Source: Lolium rigidum (taxonomy: Eukaryota > Streptophyta > Magnoliopsida > Poales > Poaceae). From it: 64,000 bases of DNA. Every line of letters begins with the position of its first letter. Positions within the stretch are counted from its first letter, which is position 1. The stretch lies in NCBI RefSeq assembly GCF_022539505.1, contig NC_061510.1, forward strand, positions 402,176,249-402,240,248. The letters are read 5' to 3'. Under the pieces are notes generated by a model, which saw only the letters and a program-made list of their open reading frames with translations, made no database searches and was not told the origin of the DNA. This document shows, piece by piece, positions 11,139 through 22,533 of this stretch. The position numbers and the translations under genes were made by a program.

Positions 11139-11412
11139 CGAACCCTAACCCTAACCGTAACCCTAACTCTAACCCTAACTCTAACCCTAACCGTAACCCT
11201 AACTCTAGCCCTAACCCTAACCCTAGGGTTTCCACATACATTGCTAACTCTAACCCTAACCCTAACTCTAGCCCTAACCCTAACCCTAGGGTTTCCACAT
11301 ACATTGCTAACTCTAACCCTAACCTAACCCTAACTCTATCCCTAACCCTAGGTTTTCCACATACATTGCTAACCCTAACTATAACCCTAACGGATCACTT
11401 GGTAAAACCCTA
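11139..11412. repeat. Degenerate telomere-like CCCTAA hexamer arrays inside the CACTA
   Basis: Three short blocks of CCCTAA-type hexamers, with variants CCGTAA, CTCTAA and CTCTAG, are separated by CCCTAGGGTTTCCACATAC-type spacers. The period is six, whereas the usual plant telomere repeat is the heptamer CCCTAAA. The position inside a transposon and the mixed variants argue for local slippage rather than a telomere relic. Confidence 0.8.
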
Positions 11413-11804
11413 ACCCTAGGGGTCCCGCCCTAGGGTTTCCCAAGAAACAGATCACCGGAGCGTCGAATTGTTGGAAAACTTGCTTCTGCCCCTAACATAC
11501 ATGTACAAGTGTGATGTAAGGTTTGGCTAACCTTGGATGTACCCGGCGTTGACGATTTCCGCATAATGGGCTACCGAGTTGGTAAAATCCAGGATCTGTA
11601 TGTGGAAACCCCCACCATGGCTCGAACGGAGCCTATTTTATGGTAAAGTATGCCCAACCTATGGTTTCCATGTACATATGTCCTAAACAAAGCAAAATAA
11701 ATAAAAAAGTCCACTGGTAAACCCTCGCACGGAGAAAGCTATAGGGGTAGATGTGTGGGGTCCCCGCCCTAGGGTTTTCCAAGTTACAGACCACCGGAGC
11801 GTCG

Positions 11805-14800
11805 GAATCGCTGGAAAACTTGTGTGTGCCCACATGGCATGCACAAAAGTGATTTGAGATGGTTTTATATCCAAGGCTACCCCCCCAGGTGTGTCCGGCT
11901 TCTCGGACGGGGGGTTCCTACACTTAGGCAGATTCTCGCATGTATAGGGGGAACTCCTCGGAGGTGAACCGGAGAGAAACTTGAGATCATATGTGATGAT
12001 CCTTGTTTCCAAATGTACCTATGACCTAACCAAGCTCAAATGGAGGCATATGCCCACCGGGGACCCCGATGGGATGCGAGTCAAAGGGGTAGACCGCGCG
12101 GTCAACGTAACTAGGGTTTCATCGGAAATCGAGCATCCGATCAAGGGAATGGCCCCAAAACTTGTGTGTGTCCACATGGAATGCACAAAAGTGATTTGAG
12201 ATGGTTTTATATCCAAGGCTACCCCCCAGGTGTGTCCGGCTTCTCGGACAGGGGGTTCCTACACTTAGGCCGATTATGCATGTATAGGGGGAACTCCTCG
12301 GAGTTGAACCGGAGAGAAACTTGGGATCATATGTGATGATCCTTGTTTCCACATGTACCTATGACCTAACCAAGCTCAAATGGAGGCATATGCCCACCGG
12401 GGACCCCGATGGGATGCAGATCAAAGGGGTAGACCGCGCGGTCAACGGAACTAGGGTTTCATCGGAAATCGAGCATCCGATCAAGGGAATGGCCCCAAAA
12501 CTTGTGTGTGTCCACATGGAATGCACAAAAGTGATTTGAGATGGTTCTATATCCAAGGCTACCCCCAGGTGTGTCCGGCTTCTCGGACAGGGGTTACTAC
12601 ACTTAGGCAGATTCTGCATGTACAGGGGGAACTCCCTCGGAGTTGAACCGGAGAGAAACTTGGGATCATATGTGATGATCCTTGTTTACACATGTACCTA
12701 TGACCTAACCAAGCTCAAATGGAGGCATATGCCCACCGGGGACCCCCGATGGGATGCAGATCAAAGGGGTAGACCGCGCGGTCAACGGAACTAGGGTTTC
12801 ATCGGAAATCGAGCATCCGATCAAGGGAATGGCCCCAAAACTTGTGTGTGTCCACATGGAATGCACAAAAGTGATTTGAGATGGTTCTATATCCAAGGCT
12901 ACCCCCAGGTGTGTCCGGCTTCTCGGACGGGGGTTACTACACTTAGGCAGATTTTGCATGTACAGGGGGGAACTCCCTCGGAGGTGAACCGGAGAGAAAC
13001 TTGGGATCATAAGTGATGATACTTGTTTCCACATGTACCTATGACCTAACCAAGCTCAAATGGAGGCATATGCCCACCGGGGGACCCCGATGGGATGCGA
13101 TCAAAGGGGTAGACCGCGCGGTCAACGTAACTAGGGTTTCATCTGGAAATCGAGCATCCGATCAAGGGAATGGCCCCAAAACTTGTGTGTGTCCACATGG
13201 AATGCACAAAAGTGATTTGAGATGGTTTTATATCCAAGGCTACCCCCCAGTGTGTCCGGCTTCTCGGACAGGGGTTACTACACTTAGGCGGATTCTCGCA
13301 TGTACGGTGGGGAACTCCTCGGAGTTGAACCGGAGAGAAACTTGGGATCATATGTGATGATCCTTGTTTCCACATGTACCTATGACCTAAACAAGCTCAA
13401 ATGGAGGCATATGCCCACCGGGGACCCCCGATGGGATGCGATCAAAGGGGTAGACCGCGCGGTCACAGAACTAGGGTTTCGTCGGAAATCGAGCATCGGA
13501 TGTAGGGAATGGCCCCAAAACTTGTGTGTGTCCACATGGAATGCACAAAAGTGATTTGAGATGGTTTTATATCCAAGGCTACCCCCCAGGTGTGTCCGGC
13601 TTCTCGGACAGGGGGTTACTACACTTAGGCGGATTCGCATGTACGTGGGGAACTCCTCGGAGTTGAACCGGAGAGAAACTTGAGATCATATGTGATGATC
13701 CTTGTTTCCAAATGTACCTATGACCTAACCAAGCTCAAATGGAGGCATATGCCCACCGGGGGACCCCGATGGGATGCGATTAAAGGGGTAGACCGCGCGG
13801 TCAACGTGAACTAGGGTTTCGTCGGAAATCGAGCATCAGATGTAGAGAATGGCCCCAAAACTTGTGTGTGTCCACATGGAATGCACAAAAGTGATTTGAG
13901 ATGGTTCTATATCCAAGGATACCCCCCCAGGTGTGTCCGGCTTCTCGGACAGGGGGTTCCTACACTTAGGCAGATTCTGCATGTATAGGGGGGAACTCCC
14001 TCGGAGTTGAACCGGAGAGAAACTTGGGATCATATGTGATGATCCTTGTTTCCACATGTACCTATGACCTAACCAAGCTCAAATGGAGGCATATGCCCAC
14101 CGGGGACCCCCGATGGGATGCGATCAAAGGGGTAGACCGCGCGGTCATAGAACTAGGGTTTCATCGGAAATCGAGCATCCGATCAAGGGAATGGCCCCAA
14201 AACTTGTGTGTGTCCACATGGAATGCACAAAAGTGATTTGAGATGGTTCTATATCCAAGGCTACCCCCCCAGGTGTGTCCGGCTTCTCGGACAGGGGTTA
14301 CTACACTTAGGCAGATTCTGCATGTACAGTGGGAACTCCTCGGAGGTGAACCGGAGAGAAACTTGGGATCATAAGTGATGATCCTTGTTTCCACATGTAC
14401 CTATGACCTAACCAAGCTCAAATGGAGGCATATGCCCACCGGGGGACCCCGATGGGATGCGAGTCAAAGGGGTAGACCGCGCGGTCAACGTAACTAGGGT
14501 TTCATCGGAAATCGAGCATCCGATCAAGGGAATGGCCCCAAAACTTGTGTGTGTCCACATGGAATGCACAAAAGTGATTTGAGATGGTTTTATATCCAAG
14601 GCTACCCCCCAGGTGTGTCCGGCTTCTCGGACGGGGGTTACTACACTTAGGCGGATTCCGCATGTACAGGGGGAACTCCTCGGAGTTGAACCGGAGAGAA
14701 ACTTGGGATCATATGTGATGATCCTTGTTTCCACATGTACCTATGACCTAAACAAGCTCAAATGGAGGCATATGCCCACCGGGGACTCCCGATGGGATGC

Positions 14801-16520
14801 AATCAAAGGGGTAGACCGCGCGGTCATCGGAACTAGGGTTTCGTCAGAAATCGAGCATCGGATGTAGGGAATGGCCCCAAAACTTGTGTGTGTCCACATG
14901 GAATGCACAAAAGTGATTTGAGATGGTTTTATATCCAAGGCTACCCCCCAGGTGTGTCCGGCTTCTCGGACAGGGGTTACTACACTTAGGCGCATTCCGC
15001 ATGTACAGTGGGGAACTCCTCGGAGTTGAACCGGAGAGAAACTTGAGATCATATGTGATGATCCTTGTTTCCAAATGTACCTATGACCTAACCAAGCTCA
15101 AATGGAGGCATATGCCCACCGGGGGACCCCGATGGGATGCGATTAAAGGGGTAGACCGCGCGGTCAACGTAACTAGGGTTTCGTCGGAAATCGAGCATCG
15201 GATGTAGAGAATGGCCCCAAAACTTGTGTGTGTCCACATGGAATGCACAAAAGTGATTTGAGATGGTTCTATATCCAAGGCTACCCCCCAGTGTGTCCGG
15301 CTTCTCGGACAGGGGTTCCTACACTTAGGCGGATTCTCGCATGTATAGGGGAACTCCCTCGGAGTTGAACCGGAGAGAAACTTGGGATCATATGTGATGA
15401 TCCTTGTTTCCACATGTACCTATGACCTAACCAAGCTCAAATGGAGGCATATGCCCACCGGGGGACCCCCGATGGGATGCAGTCAAAGGGGTAGACCGCG
15501 CGGTCAACGGAACTAGGGTTTCATCGGAAATCGAGCATCAGATCAAGGGAATGGCCCCAAAACTTGTGTGTGTCCACATGGAATGCACAAAAGTGATTTG
15601 AGATGGTTCTATATCCAAGGCTACCTCCCAGGTGTGTCCGGCTTCTCGGACAGGGGGTTACTACACTTAGGCAGCATTCCGCATGTACAGTGGGGGAACT
15701 CCTCGGAGTTGAACCGGAGAGAAACTTGGGATCATATGTGATGATCCTTGTTTCCACATGTACCTATGACCTAACCAAGCTCAAATGGAGGCATATGCCC
15801 ACCGGGGACCCCGATGGGATGCATCAAAGGGGTAGACCGCGCGGTCAACAGAACTAGGGTTTCATCGGAAATCGAGCATCCGATCAAGGGAATGGCCCCA
15901 AAACTTGTGTGTGTCCACATGGAATGCACAAAAGTGATTTGAGATGGTTCTATATCCAAGGCTACCCCCCCAGGTGTGTCCGGCTTCTCGGACAGGGGGT
16001 TACTACACTTAGGCAGATTTTGCATGTACAGGGGGGAACTCCCTCGGAGGTGAACCGGAGAGAAACTTGGGATCATATGTGATGATACTTGTTTCCACAT
16101 GTACCTATGACCTAACCAAGCTCAAATGGAGGCATATGCCCACCGGGGACCCCGATGGGATGCGATCAAAGGGGTAGACCGCGCGGTCAACGTAACTAGG
16201 GTTTCATCGGAAATCGAGCATCCGATCAAGGGAATGGCCCCAAAACTTGTGTGTGTCCACATGGAATGCACAAAAGTGATTTGAGATGGTTTTATATCCA
16301 AGGCTACCCCCGGTGTGTCCGGCTTCTGGACAGGGGGTTACTACACTTAGGCAGATTCTCGCATGTATAGGGGGAACTCCCTCGTACGTGAACCGGAGAG
16401 AAACTTGATATCATATGGGATGATCTTTGTTTCCACATGTACCTATGACCTAACCAAGCTCAAATGGAGGCATATGCCCACCGGGGACCCCCGATGGGAT
16501 GCGATCAAAGGGGTAGACCG
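11805..16520. repeat. 340-bp tandem satellite, about 14 units, within the CACTA
   Basis: The marker ATGACCTAAC occurs at 12021, 12361, 12700, 13041, 13382, 13720, 14064, 14403, 14743, 15083, 15422, 15766, 16107 and 16445, giving a period of 338-344 bp. Each unit also contains GGGGTAGACCGCGCGGTCA, TCCACATGGAATGCACAAAA and GTGTGTCCGGCTTCTCGGAC. Units are highly alike in the middle, while a partial, diverged unit precedes 12000 and the last unit decays past 16380. Small indels in C and G runs break every reading frame, so the many short open frames are not genes. Confidence 0.93.
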
Positions 16521-16912
16521 CCGATGAAAGGGGTAGATCCGCGGGGCTCCCAGCTTAGGGTTTCGTCTACCGGAGGGAATATTTATGTAAGATAGGGTAA
16601 TTATTGATACTACATGTTCGAATGACCTAACACAACACAAATTAAGAGAAAAGTACATGGGTCAACTGTTATGAGAGGCCGGTCAAAGGGGTAGATCTGC
16701 GGGGCTCCCGGATTAGGGTTTCGTCTACCGGAGGGAATATTGAAGTAAGAAAGGGTAATTATTGATACTACATGTTCCGATGACCTAACACAACACAAAG
16801 GAAGAGAAAAGTCCATGGGTCACCGTCATCGGAGGTCGGTCAAAGGGGTAGATCCGCGGGGCTACCGGATTAGGGTTTCGTCTACCGTGGGGAATATTAA
16901 GTTAAGATATGG
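16520..16912. repeat. 158-bp tandem repeat, about 2.5 copies, at the satellite's right edge
   Basis: GGGGTAGATC recurs at 16530, 16688 and 16845. Each unit also contains TAGGGTTTCGTCTACCG and ACATGTTC(C)GATGACCTAACAC. It shares GGGGTAGA and ATGACCTAAC with the 340-bp unit, so it is probably a diverged relative. Confidence 0.75.
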
Positions 16913-17040
16913 TAAAAATATTTATACGCATAGCTTGGGAATGTAGAAGATTAAAACAAATTTGCATGGAAATATATAATTTAATAAATATAATTGACAT
17001 TAATAAAATTTAAATACAAAAAAAATTAAAAAATAAAAAA

Positions 17041-17115
17041 AGGGGCTATGCCGAGGGCTGCCCTCGGCATATGCCTGGCCCTCGGCATAGGGACGGTCGG
17101 CCGGCCGGGTCGGTT
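17041..17115. repeat. Internal copy of CACTA subterminal motif
   Basis: Inverted and direct TATGCCGAGGGC/GCCCTCGGCATA motifs like those at the element ends occur 6.4 kb inside. They directly follow an A-rich run (about 17010-17040) that mirrors the T-rich run at 10890-10920. A GC-rich stretch (17120-17520) follows. It probably belongs to the transposase leader exon and ends in a plausible donor CACG|GTAAGA near 17520. A GAAATT-rich intron lies at 17550-17790. Confidence 0.6.
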
Positions 17116-18091
17116 ATGTGCTGGTCGAGCCGGACCAGCACCTAACCCTAACCACCACGCGCCCTCCCCGAGCCCGAGCTCCCGCCTGCCCGCCGCCGCC
17201 TCCCGCCCGCCCGCCGCCGTCCGCGCCTCCCGAGCAGCCCGCCCGCCGTCGCTCGCGCCTCCCGAGCCGCTGCCCGCCGCCATCTCCTCACCGCGACGCC
17301 GCCCTGCGCCTTACCCCACCCCGCCGCCCTCCCCGGCTCCTCCTCCAACTCCGCGCCGCTCGCCGCCTCCACCTCTCCCGAGCTCCCTCCACCTCACGCC
17401 GCCGCCGCCAGCCGCTCTCCTCCTCCTCACGCCCCCGCCCGCCGTCCCCTGGACGGCCTCCTCCTCGCGCCCCGCCCACCGAGCTCCCCGGCCGGCCTCC
17501 TCCTCGCGCCCCGCCCACGGTAAGATTTCTTTTTTTATTTGTGTATTGGTTTTAGTTGTTGAAATTGAAATGTGTAAGAAAATAGTAATTGAAATGTGTA
17601 ATTGATTTGAAATAGAAAGAAAGAAATAGTAATTGAAATTGAAATTGAAAGAAATAGAAATTGAAATTGAAATTGATTTGAAAATTGGAAAGAAATAGAA
17701 ATGAAATGGAAATGTGTAATAGAAATAGAAATGAATTTGTTTAATAATGGAAATAGAAATGCAAATGTGAATTTGTTCTAATAATGTGAATTTGTAATAG
17801 GCCATGTGGTGACCGCCTCGTCATGAGCACCCCGGCGTGACGATCCCGGATCTTTGACGCGCTTCTCGACGTTCGCCGACATCGACACTCCGTTGTTGGA
17901 CTACTTCCTCTTCAGCCGAGGGTGAGCTAAATTTCCAACTTCTTCTCCGCATTTTCTTATGTCACTAGATTCATTTTCCAAGTCCAGCTTGCGTAACCTA
18001 GGTGTCACTTCCCGTCCGCGAGCGTTACGCGGATAAATATGCATTAGTGGTCCGCATATTTTGAACCGTAACGCTTGCGGCATTTACGGGA

Positions 18092-18307
18092 CAAGTCGGC
18101 GGATGCGTAGTTGTCTACGTTTTCCATGTTCTACTCCGGTCCGAGTCGGATTTCGGCGGCGCCTCCCCGTTGTTCTCCGGATGCACATCCTCTCGGCTTT
18201 TGCCGAGACGTGTATCGGGAGAGCAGCGGGGAGGTGCTGCCGAAATTCTGACTTGGACCGGGGTAGAGCATGGAGAACGTAGCCAACTACGGATCCGGCG
18301 GCTGCTA
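18092..18307. repeat. Long hairpin (inverted repeat, arms about 105 bp) in the CACTA 5' region
   Basis: The left arm runs from about 18092 to 18197 and the right arm from 18202 to about 18307, with a four-base loop (TTTT, 18198-18201) flanked by CTCGGC/GCCGAG. By eye about 85 percent of positions pair. It lies between the leader exon and the transposase start, so it is probably transcribed. Overlapping open frames on both strands are a by-product of the symmetry. Confidence 0.8.
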
Positions 18308-18439
18308 GGAGCCCACCTAGTAGAGATGTAGGTTGATGCATGCGGTTCGCCCGGTAAAATAAATAAAAATATGATGCATTTAATTTCCTATTTGATATAA
18401 ATGCTATGTCTGTGGTTTGGCTCCCAATAAAGCGAGAGG

Positions 18440-21400
18440 ATGGCTGATAATGGATGGATGTACAATGAGCGTGTTAGTGCGACCGAGAAAACAGATGAGT
18501 GGACAAGGAAGACCCATTTTCTAGTGAATGAGTTAGCGCGTGGTACAAAGGGGCTGGTTCGGGCACTTTGCCCCCGTGTTCGCTGCGTGAAGCGTCAACG
18601 TCGTGGGAAGGATGAAATGTATAGACACCTTCGCAATATGGGTATATGCATGGGTACGTCACGGAAATCGACTTTGATGAGCGCGAACGTGACAGAGGTG
18701 AGGTGATGCGGCAGCGGCTCAATGGCAATGCGTACGATGGAGTTAGAGACTTTCTAGATGATCTCGTCCATGCCGATGTCCCGGATTCGCCGCCGTAACC
18801 GGAGGCGCCGCCGTAACCGGAGGCGCCGCCGTAACCGGAGGAACCGGAGCCAACCGCGAAGGCCTTCTATGATATGATTGCCGCGGCTAAGAGGCCTCCG
18901 TACGAGGGCGCCGCGATTTCTCAGCTCGATGCCATCTCCCAATGTCTAGCCGACAAGACCCGGTACAACACCACCCGTGAGGGCTTTGAAGCAAGTCCGA
19001 AAACAACCGGTAACATGTTGCCCAAAGATCATTGTCTCGCCTCAAAGCCCGCACGCGACGAGGAGAATTATGAAGGACCTCAACATGGATTATCAAAGGA
19101 TAGACTCGTTGTCCGAAAGGCTGCGTTCTATTTTGGAGACAAGTATGCGGAGGACAAGTACCGTCCCATCTCGTAAGCGGTCTAGGTATGAAGAGGTAAC
19201 GGGAAAGGATGGTCAGTGAGGCGATCAAGCACCGCAAAGTCGATTCTTCGATATCTCCCATTCATAAAAAGAATCCAGCGGCTTTACATGCACGAGGAGA
19301 CAGCCAAACAGATGACGTGGCACAAGTATGGGAAGAGATTCGTGGACGAAAACAACAAGTTGAAGATGGGACATCCATCCGATGGTACGGCATGGAAGAA
19401 CTTCGATACAAAACACCGCCTTAAGGCAGCCGAGGCTCGGAATGTCAGAATTGCGATAGCAACAGATGGCTTCAATCCATATGGTATGTCCACCGCCAAT
19501 TACGGCTTGCTGGCCCGTGTTTGTTATTCCGCTCAATCTCCCTCCCGGAGTCCTAATGACGAGGAAGACCATGTTTCGTCGCCGATCATTCCAGGCCCTC
19601 ATTACCCGGGAAGAATTTGAGTGTCTACATGCAGCCGATTGTGGAAGATTTGAACCACTCTTGGCACCACGGGACATTGACGTACGACCGAGCATCGAAG
19701 ACAAACTTCGCATGAGAGTTTGGTTGCAGTATACCATGCATGACATGCCCGGGTACGCCCTAACATGTGGATGGTGTACAGCTGGTAAGTGGCCATGCCC
19801 AAGTGTGCGAGGCATCGGCTTGAGTTCCTTTGGCTACGTAAGGGTCGCAAGTATGTTGCGTTTGACACGAATCGACGGCTCCTCAAAAGGAGGCATCCGT
19901 TTAGAGAAGACAAAAAGAACTTCAAGAAGGGCAAAGTTGTGCATGAAAAAAAGATGTGCCGAAGTTTGATGGTACACTTGTTGAAGCCGAGCTACGTGCT
20001 CTCGTGCCGGCAGCGACGCCTAACCGGCCATCAATTTGAGGGATATGGTGTAACGCACAACCGGACTCACGAGGCGGCTTTAACGAAGCTCGAGTATTAC
20101 AAGGACCTCGAACTTCCGCATAACATCGATGTGATGCACACTCGTAAAGAATGTCGCGGAGTCCGTCTTTCACACATGCCCGAACATTCCCGGAAGTCAA
20201 AGGATAATGTCAAGGCTAGAGTCGATATTGAGATCCTCTCGTGATAGGGAAAAATTACACATGAAGCGTCCTATTGGCCGTCAAAAGAATTGGTTCAAGC
20301 CGCATGCCAACTTCTGCCTTGATTCCATCCAAAAGAAGGAGGCATTCGCGTGGCTCAAATACGTCGTGATGTTCCCGGATGGTTATTGCTCGAATATGAG
20401 TAAGGGAGTTAATCTTTCGACGGGAAAAGTCACCGGGCTCAAGAGTCACGACTATCATATATGGATTCAGCGGCTCATGCCGGTGATGCTTCGAGGGTAT
20501 ATCCCCGAGAAAGTCCGGCGAGTGCTTGCGCAGCTTGAGCCATTTCTTCCGCACGCTCCGTGCTAAGCGTATATGTCCCGAGGTTATTGCAAAGCTACAA
20601 CATACAAGTGCCGGAGTTGCTATGCAATTTGGAGATGATATTTCCGCCAGGCTTCTTTACTCCGATGGCACATCTCATTGTGCACCTCGCCAACGAGGCA
20701 CTCTTGGGTGGTCCGGTGCAGTTTCGTTGGCGCTTCCGTATTGAGAGAGAGTTTAAGTATATTCGAAAGATAACCGGAAACAAGGCCAAGATTGAAGCAT
20801 GCATAGCTGAGGCAATATGCCTTCGGGAGATGGCAGATGCCGCGACAACGTACTATCCCGATGATGTTCCCACTCAAGCATAACCCGGTCACTCGTTACA
20901 ATGTCGACGTGCCCGAGAATGACCCCAAGCTAAAACTATTCCAATTCCCCAGTGGCAAGGTCTGGTAAAGGAACAAAATATAAATTGGAGAACGAAGAGA
21001 AGGATTGTATAATGCTATATGTGCTTATGAACATGGAGGAAGTGATCCCATTCGTAAGGTAAAATGGTGAACAAATTACTTTGCAGCTAGTAACCTCGTC
21101 TCGGTCTAATGCTTATTTTCTCCTTTTAGCGAATTCACGGATGAAATGTGGCCGTATGATGAATTGCCCGATACCTCGGAGATGGACACTCTACCGAAAG
21201 ACGGTGCTCCCGGAATTAATAAAAACTTTGTGACATGGTTCATGGAAAAAGTAATTTCTAACCTTTCCTCTTACATTGCAACACGTGACTTGTCCCTCTT
21301 ATTACACGTAACTAATGCACACAACAAATTTGAAATGTTCTTGTAGGGCCGTGAGAGAAACGTTGATATGATAGATGAGTTGAAATGTGTTTCCCAAGGT

Positions 21401-22101
21401 TGTAGCCGTGAGGTGACCAAGTATGAGAAGTATGATGTGAATGGGTTTCGCTTCCACACGGAGACGCACCGGAAGGGCCGGGCGAATCCCAAAACGATAA
21501 ATACCGGGGTCTTCACCAAAGGAGCCAACAAGTTTGATTACTACGGAAGGTTACAAAGTGTATACGAGTTGACATTCAATCGTACGAACGTGCAACTCAA
21601 TATCGTCGTGTTCAAGTGTCATTGGTTCGACCCAATAGGTGGACGAGAGAAGTGATAAGTCCATTGGGTTAGTTGAAGTTAAGCCTTCAACCACCTATAG
21701 CGGAGCCGATGTCTTTATTGTGGCTCACCAAGCCAAGCAAGTTTATTATTTGCCCTACCCATGCCGAAAGCGGAACTCAAGGGTTGGGAAGTCGTCTTCC
21801 GGGTATCGCCACATGGTAACCTACCGATTCCCTCCGAGGATGATTACAACAACATTGACCCCGTGACATACGAGGGGATTTTCTATCAAGAGGAACAGGA
21901 CTTCGGGAATATATTTTAGAACCGTTTGTTCAAGAGGACCTCGGGAACGATGCGAGAAACTCGTGGTGAGTCGGTGGTGGATCTAAAGGACATATCTATG
22001 CTCGAGAAGTTACTTGAGGCGAATGACAATTATGATGAGCCTCCACCCGTCGACCCTTCAACTTTGTACTCACAAGATAGTGATAGTGATAGTGGGCCGT
22101 A
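18440..22101 (+). pseudogene. CACTA transposase (TNP2 type), decayed
   Basis: Successive fragments in all three plus frames read as a typical TNP2-type transposase. The N-terminal transposase-associated domain starts MADNGWMYNERVS (18440-18706). The catalytic Transposase_21-type core covers about 19216-20250, with fragments such as RLYMHEETAKQMTWHKYGK and IATDGFNPYGM. A DUF4218-like region follows (about 20255-20890) and a DUF4216-like region (about 21146-21880). The protein would bind the ends and cut the element out. Several frameshifts are visible, and three in-frame TAA codons lie in a CCG-TAA-CCG repeat at 18780-18840. Introns near 21060-21130 and 21250-21345 have plausible borders. This copy cannot make a full protein. 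Confidence 0.9.
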
Positions 22102-22164
22102 GAAAGAGAAAGAGAAAGAGAAAGAGATGGAGTATGAGAGTGAGCGTGAGAGCGATGATGGCTG

Positions 22165-22480
22165 GTGAGGGTCTTTTATTCTTAGTATTTATTTGTCAAC
22201 ATGCTTCTTAATTGCATTGTGCCTTTTATTCTTAGTATCTTCATTTTATTATGTCAACATGCTTCTTAATTGCATTGTGCCTTTTATTCTTAGTATCTTC
22301 ATTTTATTATGTCAACATGCTTCTTAATTGCATTGTGCCTTTTATTCTTAGTATCTTCATTTTATTATGTCAACATGCTTCTTAATTGCATTGTGCCTTT
22401 TATTCTTAGTATCTTCATTTTATTATGTCAACATGCTTCTTAATTGCATTGTGCCTTTTATTCTTAGTATCTTCATATAA
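22165..22480. repeat. 58-bp tandem repeat between the two CACTA genes
   Basis: The unit begins TTTTATTCTTAGTATCTTC and contains GTCAACATGCTTCTTAATTGC. About five nearly identical copies start near 22171, with the final copy altered after 22460. It lies just past the transposase stop codon, so it would form part of the transposase 3' untranslated region or the intergenic spacer. Confidence 0.85.
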
Positions 22481-22533
22481 TATGTCTTTGTGCTTAACTG
22501 TTTTATTCTTCTCAATGCGGGTGACTCGGACAA

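Noticed and set aside
11139..11412. Chromosome end or ancient telomere fusion
   Set aside because: The period is six rather than the plant seven, variants are mixed, and the block lies inside a CACTA element with intact ends.
11805..16520. CRISPR-like regular repeats, or a family of small genes repeated every 340 bp
   Set aside because: Units are head-to-tail with no unique spacers, lie in a plant transposon, and every frame is broken by small indels. It is a satellite.
17048..17605. 185-residue proline-rich protein
   Set aside because: It lies in the GC-rich leader region of the CACTA transposase, with equally long frames on the other strand.
18061..18341. Mirror-image proteins on both strands
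   Set aside because: They arise from the long inverted repeat (hairpin), which makes each strand read alike.
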